Source: Ascarosepion bandense
Taxonomy: Eukaryota; Mollusca; Cephalopoda; Sepiida; Sepiidae
Direction: 5' to 3'
DNA: 64,000 bases
Assembly: GCA_037127315.1 (NCBI GenBank)
Contig: JBBBDQ010001124.1
Span: forward strand, 2,393,501 to 2,457,500
The position numbers were made by a program, and so were the translations under genes. Positions 10,181 through 20,824 of this stretch are shown piece by piece. A model generated the notes under the pieces. The model was given only the letters and a program-made list of their open reading frames with translations. It was not told the DNA's origin and searched no databases. The stretch's first letter is position 1, and each line of letters opens with the position of its first letter.

Positions 10181-10324
10181 ATGAATTGTTTGAACATTAT
10201 TTTTTATCGATACTCATATTTAAGTAAATATTCTGTTTTTTTAATGAAACAGTATTATATATTTTCATCTACCGGCCTGATTATTTACGATAAATTTTTA
10301 TTACGAAAATGTGTGGCATTCGGC
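10181..10324 (-). repeat. Inverted repeat, left arm (144 bp)
   Basis: Near-perfect inverse of 10437-10581. Its inner edge is the reversed 3' end of the tRNA-like sequence (gcattcggc), so this arm looks like an antisense, head-truncated copy of the same tRNA-headed element. It includes catctaccggcctg, a core also seen at 46300-46318 and 59240-59254. Confidence 0.9.
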
Positions 10325-10352
10325 TTGATAAAAACCTCGTTTAGACTGTAGG

Positions 10353-10446
10353 CTATTCGTGGTCGAGAGGTCTAAGACGTTACCAGATCAAATGGTAGCT
10401 TCCCCTGTATAGATAGGGGTCGCAGGTTCAAATCCTGCCGAATGAC
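10353..10446 (+). pseudogene. tRNA-like sequence, type II (Leu/Ser class) fold
   Basis: D stem GTC/GAC, anticodon stem TACCA/TGGTA, a 5-bp long variable arm CCCCT..AGGGG, and a perfect T arm GCAGG/CCTGC around TTCAAAT. The A box is TGGTCGAGAGG and the B box is GGTTCAAATCC. The acceptor stem pairs six of seven. The anticodon-loop base before the anticodon is A rather than the near-universal T, and the loop would read TCA, so I do not regard it as a working tRNA. More likely it is the Pol III head of a SINE whose body is 10447-10581. Confidence 0.6.
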
Positions 10447-10581
10447 ACACATTTTCGTAATGAAGAATTATCGTAAATAATCAAGCTGGTAGATAAAAAT
10501 ATATAATACTGTTTCATTTAAAAAAACAGAATATCTACTTAAATATGAGTATCGATAAAAAATAATGTTCAAACAATTCAT
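10437..10581 (+). repeat. Inverted repeat, right arm (145 bp)
   Basis: Partner of 10181-10324, with about a dozen mismatches or small gaps in all. It begins at the 3' end of the tRNA-like sequence (gccgaatgac) and continues through tcaagctggtagataaaaat. Confidence 0.9.
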
Positions 10582-10902
10582 TTCAAATTGTCGGTTGCTT
10601 ATAACCAAGTTTCGTTAAAATTCGTTGATTTCCGTTATATATATATATATATATATAAGAGATAATATCTATATTGGTATCGAAAAACCTTCCACGTATC
10701 TACGAAGGAGGGAAAAATGGTTTTAAAAAAAAGAAAGAACTAGGTACATGAACATCAGTCAAAAGAGCTCAGATCAAGTCAGCACGTAGCCCAAAGAAAA
10801 AACCCCGACGCGAGCAATCAACTAACAAAAATGCGCTCAACACTAAAGTAGAGCGGAATAAATGATCATACATACATATATATATATAAGCTGCTTATAA
10901 TA
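10582..10902. other. No gene; (TA)n at 10637-10658 and 10875-10888
   Basis: Unremarkable AT-rich sequence between two repeat blocks. Confidence 0.4.
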
Positions 10903-11285
10903 AGCCGTATAGCCCGGCGTTGCTCGGGTGTAATGAAAGCTTTAAAACTAATCCATGGTTCTGGAGCTCAGACTCTTTAGACATTGGAACGAAAGACTAA
11001 AAAGCAATAGTTGTTTCGAGTTAAAGCGAAACCGTAGACTGAAAGAAAAATGAATAGATGTAAGTGAAATTTTGATTTCCTGTTATCGATATCAAATAAG
11101 TTTTTTTTGTCGTAAACTGAATTTTGAAGGCTAAATAAGTCTTCTGAGTAAAAGGTATCATGGCTGAGACTAAGAACTACAATTATACCTACTTAGAGCC
11201 AAACCCGAAGCAAAAACTAAAATAAAAGGGCTGAAAATATACAGACATACAGGCAGATAAACAGACACACACACAAACATCTTGC

Positions 11286-11322
<37 letters not shown>

Positions 11323-11622
11323 TATCGATTTTCTGCACGATTGTAAGAACTGCAACCTTGAAACTTCTGAATGTCGTTTCTTATGTCTTTGTCTATGAGT
11401 ATATCAAATTTGATTAAAATCGGACCACTCCTTCTATAACCCGATTTTTTTCGATTATCGATTTTCGATATTTATCGGAGGTACCTCGACTTAAAACCTA
11501 GCTAAGAACACTCGCAGACGCTTATAGTACAACTGTGTCAATTTTCAAGAAAATCAGTTCAGCCGTTTCGGAGTCTATAGGTAACGGTTGCACACACATA
11601 CAAAGTTTCATTTATAAATAAG

Positions 11623-11627
<5 letters not shown>
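10903..11627 (+). mobile_element. REP-D copy 1, unclassified ~730-bp element
   Basis: Starts near tatagcccggcgttgctcgg and ends near catttataaataagttta. Five copies are in the window (here, 13190-13955, 50828-51546 minus, 57660-58135, 59441-60168 minus). It has no terminal inverted repeat and no long open frame. It carries an internal (TA)n tract at 11290-11320 and a palindromic gattatcgattttcgatatt segment. The lack of inverted ends and the variable simple 3' end suggest a retroposon, but the class is unknown. Confidence 0.8.

Positions 11628-11633
<6 letters not shown>

Positions 11634-11674
<41 letters not shown>
11634..11674. repeat. (TA)n microsatellite
   Basis: About 20 TA units between REP-D and a LINE-A copy. 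Confidence 0.95.
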
Positions 11675-11675
<1 letters not shown>

Positions 11676-11679
<4 letters not shown>

Positions 11680-12160
11680 ACTTTCACGGTTTCTGCGACG
11701 ATGAGCGTAGTTCCGTGGTGCCACATCTGCATGAATTTAGTTGAGCTACTAGACTAGCAGCTAGGTCCCACCCTTTTTACAGTGAAACCAACCAAATGTA
11801 ACGCAACTTACCAGCTACCTACCAGCTTTTTTACTCGCACTTCCCACCTGTGTAATTCCCTTCCGTATACTTGCTTCCCTGACAGAATTTAAAGGCAAAG
11901 TCAATTGTTATCTCTTATCTCTTTAATTTGCATCCTTTCCCTGACAACCCTTGCATCATGTTCTTCTTCCTTTCTACTCTGCTCTCCTGCAGCCCTCTTC
12001 ACACCAGTGTTCTCATCCTTCTCTTACCCATTCTCTGACACCCCCTGTAACTTGTTTCCCTTTCTCATCCCTCACCTCTTATGTAACCCCATGCGCACCA
12101 GTGGCAGTTCTGCCTTGCTTGGGATGAAATGATTAGAATATATATATATATATATATATG
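11676..12160 (+). pseudogene. LINE-A RT C-terminus and 3' UTR
   Basis: Plus-strand equivalent of 7711-8480. The FHGFCDDE block, an ATRLAARSHPF block and an FFTRTSHLCNSLP-like block are followed by a pyrimidine-rich 3' UTR ending ccttgcttgggatgaaatga and then (TA)n at 12137-12160. It is 5'-truncated and contains stops. Confidence 0.75.
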
Positions 12161-12194
12161 GGCACCAACCTTTCTTCCAAATATGTCTCGTTGA

Positions 12195-12295
12195 AATGAC
12201 ACGAAAATGCAAGGGGTGAAAAAAATGAAGACTTTAGATGAAATTGGAAACCCAATTCTAAACAGGGAACAAGAGATGAACCTCTTTGTGCCTAT
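12195..12295 (-). mobile_element. LINE-A-type 3' UTR fragment
   Basis: Inverse of the 3' UTR block seen at 18600-18700 and 35890-36010 (aaccc-attctaaacaggga, gatgaacctc). After it, 12316-12415 is a pyrimidine-rich tract, and 12416-12770 holds no recognised feature. Confidence 0.55.
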
Positions 12296-12782
12296 TTGAT
12301 AGGAATCATTGAAAAGTCTGTTTCTATCTCCCTCCACCTCTTCTCTCTACCCGTCTCTCCCCCTCTCTCTTACCTTCTTCCCCTCTCACTCCCCCTTCTC
12401 CCTGTCATCTCTCTTATATATAATTTTGCGCATACTGCTAGCAACAAAAATGTTCATATGTAAATTACTGATTGTCATCATTTGTAGAGGTAAAAGGAAT
12501 GTTTAACACTGAGATATTTTCATATATTTTATAGCAAATAAATGATTAACGAAAAGGGAGAAAATATACTGTGTACACGGATGAAAAAGGAAAAGAAAAA
12601 AACATTAAAATCTTAGCTGTTAGGAATTCTATTAAAGTTCAGTCGTTAGTCTCTCGAGGGAGAAAATATGTTCTTGGCGAGGACGATTCTCATTTTGGCG
12701 TAGCTAGCTACCGTATACCAGTTTTAAAATGTTCCTTCTTTGACAGTCCTTAAACAGCGCCACCTAATGGGAATCTCGGCAG

Positions 12783-13072
12783 TCAGTCGTGATATACGCT
12801 TGGGCGATCATGTCTCGAAAGAGACATGACTGACTAAGTAGAAGTTTATCCGGCAGTAGGTTGCCATTGCTTTCTGCGGTAGACTGGTTACCGACCAGGG
12901 CTATAGAATCCAATCTGTCCTGTTATTTAACCCATAACCGGAAGGAATAGACAGATTAATACCTTTCCCAAGGGTATTTGCGCGTAAGTGAAAGCAAGGA
13001 ATTCAAATAAAATTCGAACTCGGCTCTCTGATTTCTCGTTCCAAACCGATATCCACTGCACCACCTCGCCGC
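12783..13072 (-). mobile_element. SINE-1 with 11-bp target duplication
   Basis: Full-length minus-strand copy. It is flanked by AATCTCGGCAG (12772-12782) and AATCTTGGCAG (13073-13083), an 11-bp duplication with one change, which is the mark of LINE-machinery retroposition. Confidence 0.9.
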
Positions 13073-13189
13073 AATCTTGGCAGACCAAGACAATTTTGAT
13101 ACCAATCCACGAATTTAATCTTTTGGTTTGGATTGGAAAGATTTTTTGCCAACAGTAGCTCAATGCTTTGTATTTAAATCGTTTGTAGA

Positions 13190-13585
13190 TACTAGCAGTA
13201 TAGCCCGGCGTTGCTCGGGTGTAATGAAAGCTTTAAAACTAATCCATGGTCCTGGAGCTCAGACTCTTTGGACGTTGTCACGAAAGACTAAAAAGCAATA
13301 GTTGTTTCCAGTTAAAGCAAAACCGTAGACTGAAAGAAAAATGAATGGATGTAAGTCCAATTTTGATTTCCTGGTATCGATATCAAATAAGTCTTTTCGT
13401 CGTAAACTGAATTTTGAAGGCTATATAAGTCCTCTGAGTAAATGGTATCATGGCTGAGACTAAGAACTACAATTATACCTACTTAGAGCCAAACCCGAAG
13501 CAAAAACTAAAATAAAAGGGCTGAAAAAATATACAGACATACAAGGAGATACAGACACACGCACACACAAACATCTTGCCTTATA

Positions 13586-13643
<58 letters not shown>

Positions 13644-13955
13644 CGATTTTCTGCACTATTGTAAGAACTGCAACCTTGAAACTTCTGAATATCGTTTCTT
13701 CTGTCTTTGTCTATGAGTATATCAAATTTGATTAAAATCGGACCACTCCTTCTATAACCCGATTTTTTCGATTATCGATTTTTGATATTTATCGGGGGTA
13801 CCTCGACACAAAACCTAGTTAAGAACACTCGCAGACGCTTATAGTACAATTGTGTAAATCTTCAAGAAAATCGGTTCAGCCGTTTCGGTGTCTATAGGTA
13901 ACGGATACACACACTGACACAGACAAAGTTCCATTTATAAATAAGTTTAGATTAG
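13190..13955 (+). mobile_element. REP-D copy 2
   Basis: About 90% similar to copy 1. It begins actagcagtatagcccggcg and ends gtttagattagattta. Its internal (TA)n at about 13588-13640 lies at the same place as in copy 1 but is longer. Next, 13956-14287 has no gene (a short CA tract is at 14230-14249). Confidence 0.85.
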
Positions 13956-14287
13956 ATTTAAATAATAACAACTCAAGGTCTTTTCTAAATTTCAAAATTC
14001 TTTAAATTTAACTTGTTTATTTTTACGTGTTCAAAAATTCGTAGGTCTACATTTCGAATGATTTAGAGGTATCACCAGGTGACTTTATATGCATTCGGTC
14101 ACTTTTTCTTTCATGTTAGTTGATATGTTATTTTGGAACCAAAATTTAAAAAAAGTAAGACGTAAATTCTGTTAGCTTCAATAATTCACTCATAAATGTT
14201 TCAAAATAGTAGATGATATGGATCCCCCCGACACACACACACACACACTTATTTTTATTGATATTAAATTTTACTATCTGGGTTTTG

Positions 14288-15012
14288 ACGGAAAGAAAAC
14301 TACAAAAAGCTCCTACAGAAGGTAGATAAGGAAAGCGAGAAGAAAGGACTAAGCATCAATTGCGATAAGATAAAATTAGCAAAAGGATGAGCCCAAATTA
14401 CACATCGGAGATACCAAAATCGATTAAGCACAAAAATTTAAAGAGTCTGGAAGTGTTCTAATCAAGAATTAAAAATGCAACACTGAAATCCGAAAACACA
14501 CTGGGATAGCCGAAGAGGCCTTCCAAAAGCTAAGCAGAGTATTAAGAGATAAAACAACGATATAAAAATAAGGAAAAGTATTGAACTGTTATGCAATATC
14601 TGTCCCAATGTATGGCGGTGAATGCTGGACAATTTCCTCAAAGATGAAGAAGAAACTTGAAGCAAAAGAAATGTGGCTCTGCAGAAGGATACTGAGAATG
14701 CCACAGACCAAACACGTGAGCAACAATGAGGTTTTAAAGAAAATGGAAACAAAAAAGAAACTTATACTTAACATCTGGTAGAGACAGTTGAAATTTCTGG
14801 GTCCATAATGAGGAAGGAGTGCTTTGAAAATCTGATACTCACAGGGCTGATTGAGGGACAGAGGAAAACAACGCATAACATAATTGAGTTTTAAAAAATG
14901 GATGTCGGAATGGGGTTTAAGAATAAAGACAGAATTTATTTAGAGTTGCATGGGACAGGAAATTATGGAGAGCCATGATCGTCTACGTACTGAAAGAACA
15001 CGGCACATAAAG
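14288..15012 (+). pseudogene. LINE-C reverse transcriptase C-terminal half (RTE-like)
   Basis: Reads in shifting frames: LLQKVDKESEKKGLSINCDK, then the TEIRRRIG/AFQKLSKVLR region (frameshifted), then YGGECWTISSKMKKKLEAKE, LCRRILRMPQTKHVSNNEVL, the RQLKFLG and RKECFENLILTG region, and finally a GHGT-like stop at 15008. These are the conserved C-terminal blocks of RTE/BovB-type elements. It contains multiple stops and frameshifts. Confidence 0.8.
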
Positions 15013-15814
15013 AGAGGTTTATTTTGAGAAACTGTTATACTTCCTACTTTTCCCAGACTGTTTAAAGTAAAACCGACTTATACGAAATTTGAGATAGTGG
15101 TTACTATTATTGTGAAGTCATGAACATCTGCAAAATTGTAGGTTTAAAAGTTAGAAAATAAGATGGATTTAGGAGAATTCACCAGACTTAATTTTCGGAT
15201 TTATTGTTTTTCTTATATTAAGATATTTTAATTTAAGCGTTTACTTTTTTAACTCTTTAATTTTACCAGTTTGTAAAGTTTGTGATTAAGTTCCTCAAAG
15301 CTATCGTGTTTTTCTGGTTTATTTTTAACCTCAGCTTAACGAATTTTCATATGACTGTTACAGATAGTATTATTACAATATGTATATGCGTATACTATAG
15401 CGTTCGTTTCTCGTGACAGTAATTTAAAAAATATTCTCTCTATGTGTGTGTGTGTGTGTGTCTCCTCTGGGCAGAATTGTAGTCAAAATGTGAAACGTAA
15501 GCTAGAGGAATGCCAAACATGTGGAAAATGGTGGGGTGGCAAGAAAAAAAAAACATTCTTGTTATTTTGACTGTCAGGGCCCGGGCCAATCTGACTAGTT
15601 CACTTATGGGAATAAGCGAATACTGAATGCCGCTTCTATTTCGAATTCTGTTTTATTTTTTTTATTTTTTCTCTTTGTGTTATGAGACAGAGAATTGGAG
15701 AGTCAAAGGAAGTCTGTTCCAACACACACACACGCACACACAATTATCAATCCCTTTTTAATTTTTACAAGAGAAAGATATGATAATTATGTCACACGAT
15801 CTGTTTTTTTTTTA
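15013..15814. other. No gene; (TG)n at 15443-15460
   Basis: AT-rich sequence without recognised features apart from simple repeats (CA-rich tract near 15724-15742). Confidence 0.4.
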
Positions 15815-16340
15815 ATCGTTTCACCCCATGCAAGGCAGTAACGCCACTGATGTACAGGGGGCTACATAAAAATAAAACATTAGATAGGAGGAGAGCAAAG
15901 AAAAAGACGAACCAGTAACAGGAAGTGTTAGAGAAAGGAGCAAAAGGATGGGAATACCAGTGTGATGACAGTTGTAAAGATAGAGAAAGGAAAAGATATA
16001 CAGGGGGATGTAGAAAGAACTAGAGTCAAGTGGTTAAGAGATGGGTATTGACATTGCATTTAAATTCCTGGAGGTTGTAGCCATCAGGAAAGCAAGAATA
16101 TGAAAGAGAGTTCCACAGGCAATAAGTGCGAGAAAAGAAGCTGTTGGAGTAGAATTGTTGTCTGCATTTGGTTGATCTGTGAATGGGTGGGACCTAGTTG
16201 CTAGCCTAGTTGCACGAATAAACTCCTGTGGCAGGGGCACCAGTGACTTTAGTTCGTACGAGCAGAAGCCATGAAAATATCTATAGAACAGACAAAGGGA
16301 AGTTTTGTTATCTATTGTTGCTATTAGGCACATAGTGAGG
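15815..16340 (-). pseudogene. LINE-A RT C-terminus and 3' UTR
   Basis: Minus-strand copy with CLFYRYFHGFCSYELKSLVP, FIRATRLATRSHPF, and the NSLP/LQEFK region, ending at a 3' UTR that begins tcgtttcaccccatgcaagg on the plus strand. It is broken by stops. A stretch without recognised content follows at 16341-16663. Confidence 0.8.
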
Positions 16341-16663
16341 ACCAAACTCACAACAAATGAGCTACATGTTTCTCTTGTTGACTATTATTCCAGGATGAGG
16401 CGCTCTGAGGTTGTAGAGGGTCGTGCTTTGTGCCATTCTCTTTTATTTTTGGATCAGATAGGGGGGTATTTTTGACGCTTCAGTCTGTCCAAGGACACAT
16501 TTTGATGGTTTCCAAAATGGAACTATATAACAAAATATTTTTCATGTTTCTCGAAAATTTTAAACGGTCTAGTGTTAGGGGCTTCTAAAGGGCGTATGGC
16601 TCTGTCGACCAGTAACTAGACATTTCCACGTTTATTTAGTTCCTGGGATTGAACGGCTTTGGA

Positions 16664-17152
16664 ACAGAAGCAGACTACCACCGCGTTTAATTTCGTTGTT
16701 TTTAATATTTTTTTTTTTACTTTTTTCAGCGCAGTCCTATTACTCCCTTAGCTTTACGATTGACAAAAAGAATTTCGAAAAATTTCAATATTTAAACATT
16801 TTCTGGCGGTGGGGATCAGTTTCTCATACAACGTTATGGTAAATCGAGCCTCCATTTTGAAACCAGTCGCCGGTACGACTTACCGCCACCTGTAAATTTG
16901 TTAATTTCCAAATTTTTGGACTTTTTTCAGTGCAATGTTTTCTTTTACCCCTTAAACTTTACGAAAGACAAAAATGAAAAAATGAAAAAAATTCAATATT
17001 TAAACAATTTGGGTGGGTGGACCAGTTTCTCATACAAACTTATAGTGGGTTACAAATGGAGGATCGATTTACTTTAACGTTGTATGAGAAACTGACCCCC
17101 CACCACAAATTTGTTTAATCGGTAGAACTGCGCTGAAAAAAAAGTAAAAAAG
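16664..17152. mobile_element. TIR-H transposon, short non-autonomous copy
   Basis: The left end carries cagactaccaccgcgttt, a T-run and acttttttcagcgcagt. The right end carries actgcgctgaaaaaaaagt, its inverse. An inner pair of inverted blocks (catacaacgttatggtaaat and its inverse near 17076) flanks a palindromic centre. The right outer end is missing, so the copy is truncated. It is related to the longer element at 53404-54496. It has no coding capacity. Confidence 0.7.
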
Positions 17153-17174
17153 AGCCGTTATACACTGCACCACA

Positions 17175-17400
17175 ATTCGTAAACCGTGTAAAACATTGGC
17201 AATGAATCGAACCATTTTTTTTCTTGCATGAAGATTTAATTGTTCTGTTTCTCCATTGGATTGTGGATGGTATGCCATGGTTCTTAGTCTGTGGAATCCT
17301 ACCAGTTTTGCTAATTCACTAAAACGTCACTTTCAAGCTGACTTCCTCTATCGGTGATAAAATAGAGAGAAACCATTGTAATAACAAAATTACAATATTA
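17175..17400 (-). pseudogene. Ty3/gypsy integrase core fragment
   Basis: Minus strand. A TDRGSQ motif (second catalytic Asp context) is followed, after a one-base frameshift, by a LAKLVGFHR block and AYHPQSNGETEQ, which holds the catalytic Glu context of retroelement integrases. About 70 codons remain, ending against the TIR-H copy on one side and the 17401 repeat motif on the other. No LTR or other pol domain is attached. Confidence 0.75.
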
Positions 17401-17554
17401 AGCTCTACTTTGTATTGAGCACTCTTTATAAATGTAAATGCATGAACAGTGGGTTCTTTCACTTCCTACGCGGGTAAAAAGAAAAAAAAGAGGTGAAAAT
17501 GCAACTGAAGTCTTTATGAATATTCATTTCGTTGCTTATGTCAGTAACCTTAAC

Positions 17555-17604
17555 TATGCCATGGTATGTCTCGCATCTTGAGCTGCGGGACATATCATGG
17601 CATA
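17555..17604. repeat. Hairpin (21-bp arms, 8-bp loop)
   Basis: Arms tatgccatggtatgtctcgc(a) and (t)gcgggacatatcatggcata with two mismatches and loop tcttgagc. The remaining sequence from 17424 to 17710 has no recognised feature. Confidence 0.8.
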
Positions 17605-17709
17605 ACTACATGTCACTTCATCTCAATTTAATTTCAAATCATAGAATGGTGAAACCAGTATAGTTATTCTAAATATTCTTAAATACTTCAGCTGCATTTT
17701 AATATTTTA

Positions 17710-17710
<1 letters not shown>

Positions 17711-17755
<45 letters not shown>
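17711..17755. repeat. (TA)n microsatellite
   Basis: About 22 TA units immediately before the hypermutated SINE. Confidence 0.95.
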
Positions 17756-17759
<4 letters not shown>

Positions 17760-18001
17760 CAGCCGAATTCATTGCATTCACTTGCGCGCAGGTGCCCTTG
17801 GGAGGGGTAGTAGTCCGTCTGTTCCTTCCAGTTATGGGTTGGGTAACAGGACAGAGTGAGTTCTGTAGCCTTGGTCGGCGGCCGGTCTACCGCGGAGAGC
17901 AGTGGCGGCCTGCTGCGAGATAGTCTTCTGCCCAGTCGGTCGTGTCTCTTTCGAGACATGGTTGCCCAGGCGTGTGTCACGTATGGCACTTAACTGACTG
18001 A
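17756..18001 (+). mobile_element. SINE-1, head-truncated, A-to-G hypermutated
   Basis: Body and tail of SINE-1 starting at agccgaattcattgcattca. Against the consensus of the other copies I count about 32 substitutions in ~225 bp. About 27 are A to G on the SINE sense strand and none is T to C (examples: caaatac to caggtgc, gttaaat to gttgggt, ggcaacctac to ggcggcctgc). Nearly all changed As have a 5' neighbour other than G, the known ADAR preference. The copy is therefore far more GC-rich than its sisters. See findings. Confidence 0.9.
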
Positions 18002-18174
18002 GGTACTTATTCTTAAAATGTTTGTTTGTGTGTGATATATATTGTTGATGCTTAATGACAAGATTGTCGTTTTTTTCAGAGGTTTACTGATAAAATATAT
18101 TTATCAAGGTTTTTTGTCATAAAGTGCTCAATATCAAGTCCTAGCATTGATGCACTTTTTTTTCTTTTTTTTTT

Positions 18175-18790
18175 TTTTTTTTTTGCAGTGAGTGCAGTTT
18201 AAGGCTCCACCCTTTTACCATTAAAATAGTAAAATATAACCATCACTTCCTGTCGGTGGAACTCTTCCATATACTTGCTTCCCTTATAGCTAAAATCTCC
18301 AAAAGTTTAAATGACACATAAATAACCATCTCCTACCTCCCTAAATCCCATTCATCTCTTATCCTTTCTTAGGCATCCCCTGTACACTGTTTTTTTTTTA
18401 TTCTCTCACTGTAACCGTCTATTGTACAGGTGTAGAGGCGCATCCCTTGTTCCCTGTTCAGGATGTGGTTTCTGGCTTTCTCTTTTCCAATCTTTTCACT
18501 TTTCTTTTTTTTTTCTTTTTCATTTTTTTTTTTTTCAATTGGAGTAGATAGACTAAACTATTGCCCAGTTCACACTCCACCCTCGTTTATTGTACAGGTG
18601 TAGAGGCTCATCCCTTGTTCCCTGTTCAGGATGTGGTTTCCGGCTTTCTCTTTTCCAAATCTTTTCACTCTCACGTCGCCCCCTGCACATCAGTGGCGTT
18701 ACAGCCTTGCTCGGGGTGATATGATTAAGAAAAAAAAACCCTGAGCACCAGTGATGGTTCAGCCTTGCTTGGGGTGAAATGATTATAAAA
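18175..18790 (+). mobile_element. LINE-A 3' region with repeated 3' UTR
   Basis: A degenerate LINE-A C-terminus (about 18198-18370) is followed by two parallel 3' UTR blocks (ttgtacaggtgtagaggc at about 18422 and 18592, each with cccttgttccctgttcagga). It ends gccttgctcggggtgatatg near 18715 and again near 18760. T-runs are at 18158-18184 and 18505-18535, and (TA)n follows at 18796-18829. Confidence 0.7.
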
Positions 18791-18829
<39 letters not shown>

Positions 18830-18832
<3 letters not shown>

Positions 18833-19208
18833 TGTATACGACCAGAAAAGTCAAGGTTAGCCAGGTTGAGGCATGCTACCCAGTTACCTCATAAATAGGG
18901 CTGGGTATTCTTTGATCAGTGGACTGAGTGTCCGCGCTCGGGGTTCCTCCCTCAATTTAAAAACCAATCTTGTGTCACAACTCGCTCCAGTGGGGGAGCA
19001 GAAATACCCATATATAATGTACATGACGGAAGCAGTGGCGGTGTCAAACATTCTCATCACGTTTTAACGGCATTTAGATGCGTCTTTCTCAATCAGAAAA
19101 GCAAAAGAAAACATGTAGAGATATGACTATTTTGTTGAAACAATATTAAAAAGATCCTAAATATTATTTTTAGACAAGTCCCCTCCCCCCATTTTTGTTT
19201 TTCTTTAT
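18830..19208. other. No gene recognised
   Basis: A 64-codon plus-strand frame at 18873-19067 matches nothing I know. Confidence 0.35.
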
Positions 19209-19395
19209 CCGTTTCCTTGCATTCACTTACGCACAAATACCCTTGGGAAAGGTATTAATCTGTCTCTTCCCTCCAGTTATGGGTTAAATAATAGGACAGA
19301 TTGGGATCTATAGCCTTGGCTGGCAACCAGCCTACCGCAGAAAGCAATGGCAACCTACTGCGGGATAATCTTCTGCTTATTGCACTTTTAACAGA
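19209..19395 (+). mobile_element. SINE-1 fragment (body only)
   Basis: Begins cttgcattcacttacgcaca and runs to ggataatcttctgc, where the hairpin and most of the tail are lost. A short acagactgact remnant closes it. Confidence 0.8.
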
Positions 19396-20824
19396 CTGAC
19401 TCCTTTCTTTTCTCTCTTTTTCTTTTTCTCTTTCCTTCCTTTCTTCTCGTTTTCGCTGTTGAAACAGGAGATGAGAGCAAATGTGACAAGCTGTTTTAAT
19501 GGCGGGGTCGGCGCATACTTTTTGTGTGTGATGGGTGTGTCCAATGCTACTTTAATAAGAGGGCATCCCCCCATAAACACCGGAGTCCGATACCATAACT
19601 CTTAAGCTTGATCTATTGTAAAAAAAAATGGCACATGGTTAAAAATAAAAATTTATGATGACCAATATCTGCGAAATTACAAAAAAAAAAAAAATATCCC
19701 CAAAGAGAATCGTACGAGAGAAACAGAGAGAAAAATATACTTGAAAAAGTAACTTTTATTTAAAACCAAAAATTCTACACATCTTCAGATGTCAGTGTTT
19801 AAAAGTAAGTAATGTACTTTACTACTAACAAACAAAAAGAAAGTCACTTACTGTTGGATACTTAAGTTTATACCGAGATGGTGACGCGGCTAAACACCTC
19901 TACCTATCACTTACTAGTTGAAAAATTCTCATCAGATATCTCCTTTCTTCTTTAAGAAACAAGAAACTAGAGTTGAGTATCTGCGTCCGGCTGTTTGATT
20001 GCGTCCGGCAACCGGCGACATTCTTTTAGAATTGTGTACGTGCTTGACAGCATGCTTACTTTCTCATTCACTCGCTTGTGTGTGTGTGTGTGTGTGTGTT
20101 TGTGTGCGTGTATCATTGTCTGTCTACGACTAGTTGCTGAATATGGTTTCAGGAAATCTAAAAGACTAGCTGTTTCATTCGGGAAATTAAAAAACGAAAA
20201 ACACAAAATGCACACCGATATTTTTTGTTCGTTGGGAGGGAGATAGGTAGAGGTTGAAGAAGAAGGTTTCGGTTTACCATAGTGCCATAATAGACCCGCC
20301 ACAAGTTGGTGGTGTTTGGAGAATGTTTGGCTTGATGTGGGTGGGGAGATTTTCCTGGATATTAAGCGGACGGTGGGTTGGATAAGTGAAAAAGAAGGGG
20401 GACTTTGTGGAATCACGAAAGAGAGGAATTTGAGCAAACTGAAACGGCATCTGTATGTCCCCTTCCTTAATTTTTTCGAGTAAAAGAAAAGAAATCCAGA
20501 CCCCCCCACTTCAACACTTCCTATTTTATTTATTGCCCTAAACTTCGCACCCTCAACCGAACACCTAATTGAAAATTTATTGACGATTTAGCAGAAAATC
20601 GCCAACGAGTTACAACACCTCCCGATCACCCCCGCCTGCCGCCAACCCCCTTAATTAATTGCCACGTTGATGAGGAGCTGGATGTCGCGGCTTATCTGGT
20701 AAAGAGGTTGATTTGATTCCTGTGACTACTTGACACAGATTGGTCTCTTTTCAACAAAAAATGATTAGTAAGCATATTGATCGGAGGTAAAACATTTACA
20801 ATCTTTTGCCCAGTTTAATCACTT
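19396..20824. other. Unique sequence, no supportable gene
   Basis: The region contains the longest open frame of the window (19967-20509 minus, 180 codons). It is rich in Ser, Lys and Pro, includes an HTHTHTH run encoded by the GT microsatellite at 20080-20100, and shows no domain. I do not call it a gene. The flanks 20240-20700 are less AT-rich than average. Confidence 0.35.

Noticed and set aside
17699..17989. 96-codon minus-strand frame across the hypermutated SINE
   Set aside because: It exists because A-to-G changes removed stops. The antisense of a SINE is not a gene.
20080..20100. Possible Z-DNA or regulatory GT tract
   Set aside because: An ordinary microsatellite with no adjoining gene.
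19967..20509. 180-codon open frame on the minus strand, the longest in the window
   Set aside because: Low-complexity composition, an HTHTHTH run produced by a GT microsatellite, no domain, no upstream or neighbouring exon-like sequence. It is most likely chance in a less AT-rich stretch.
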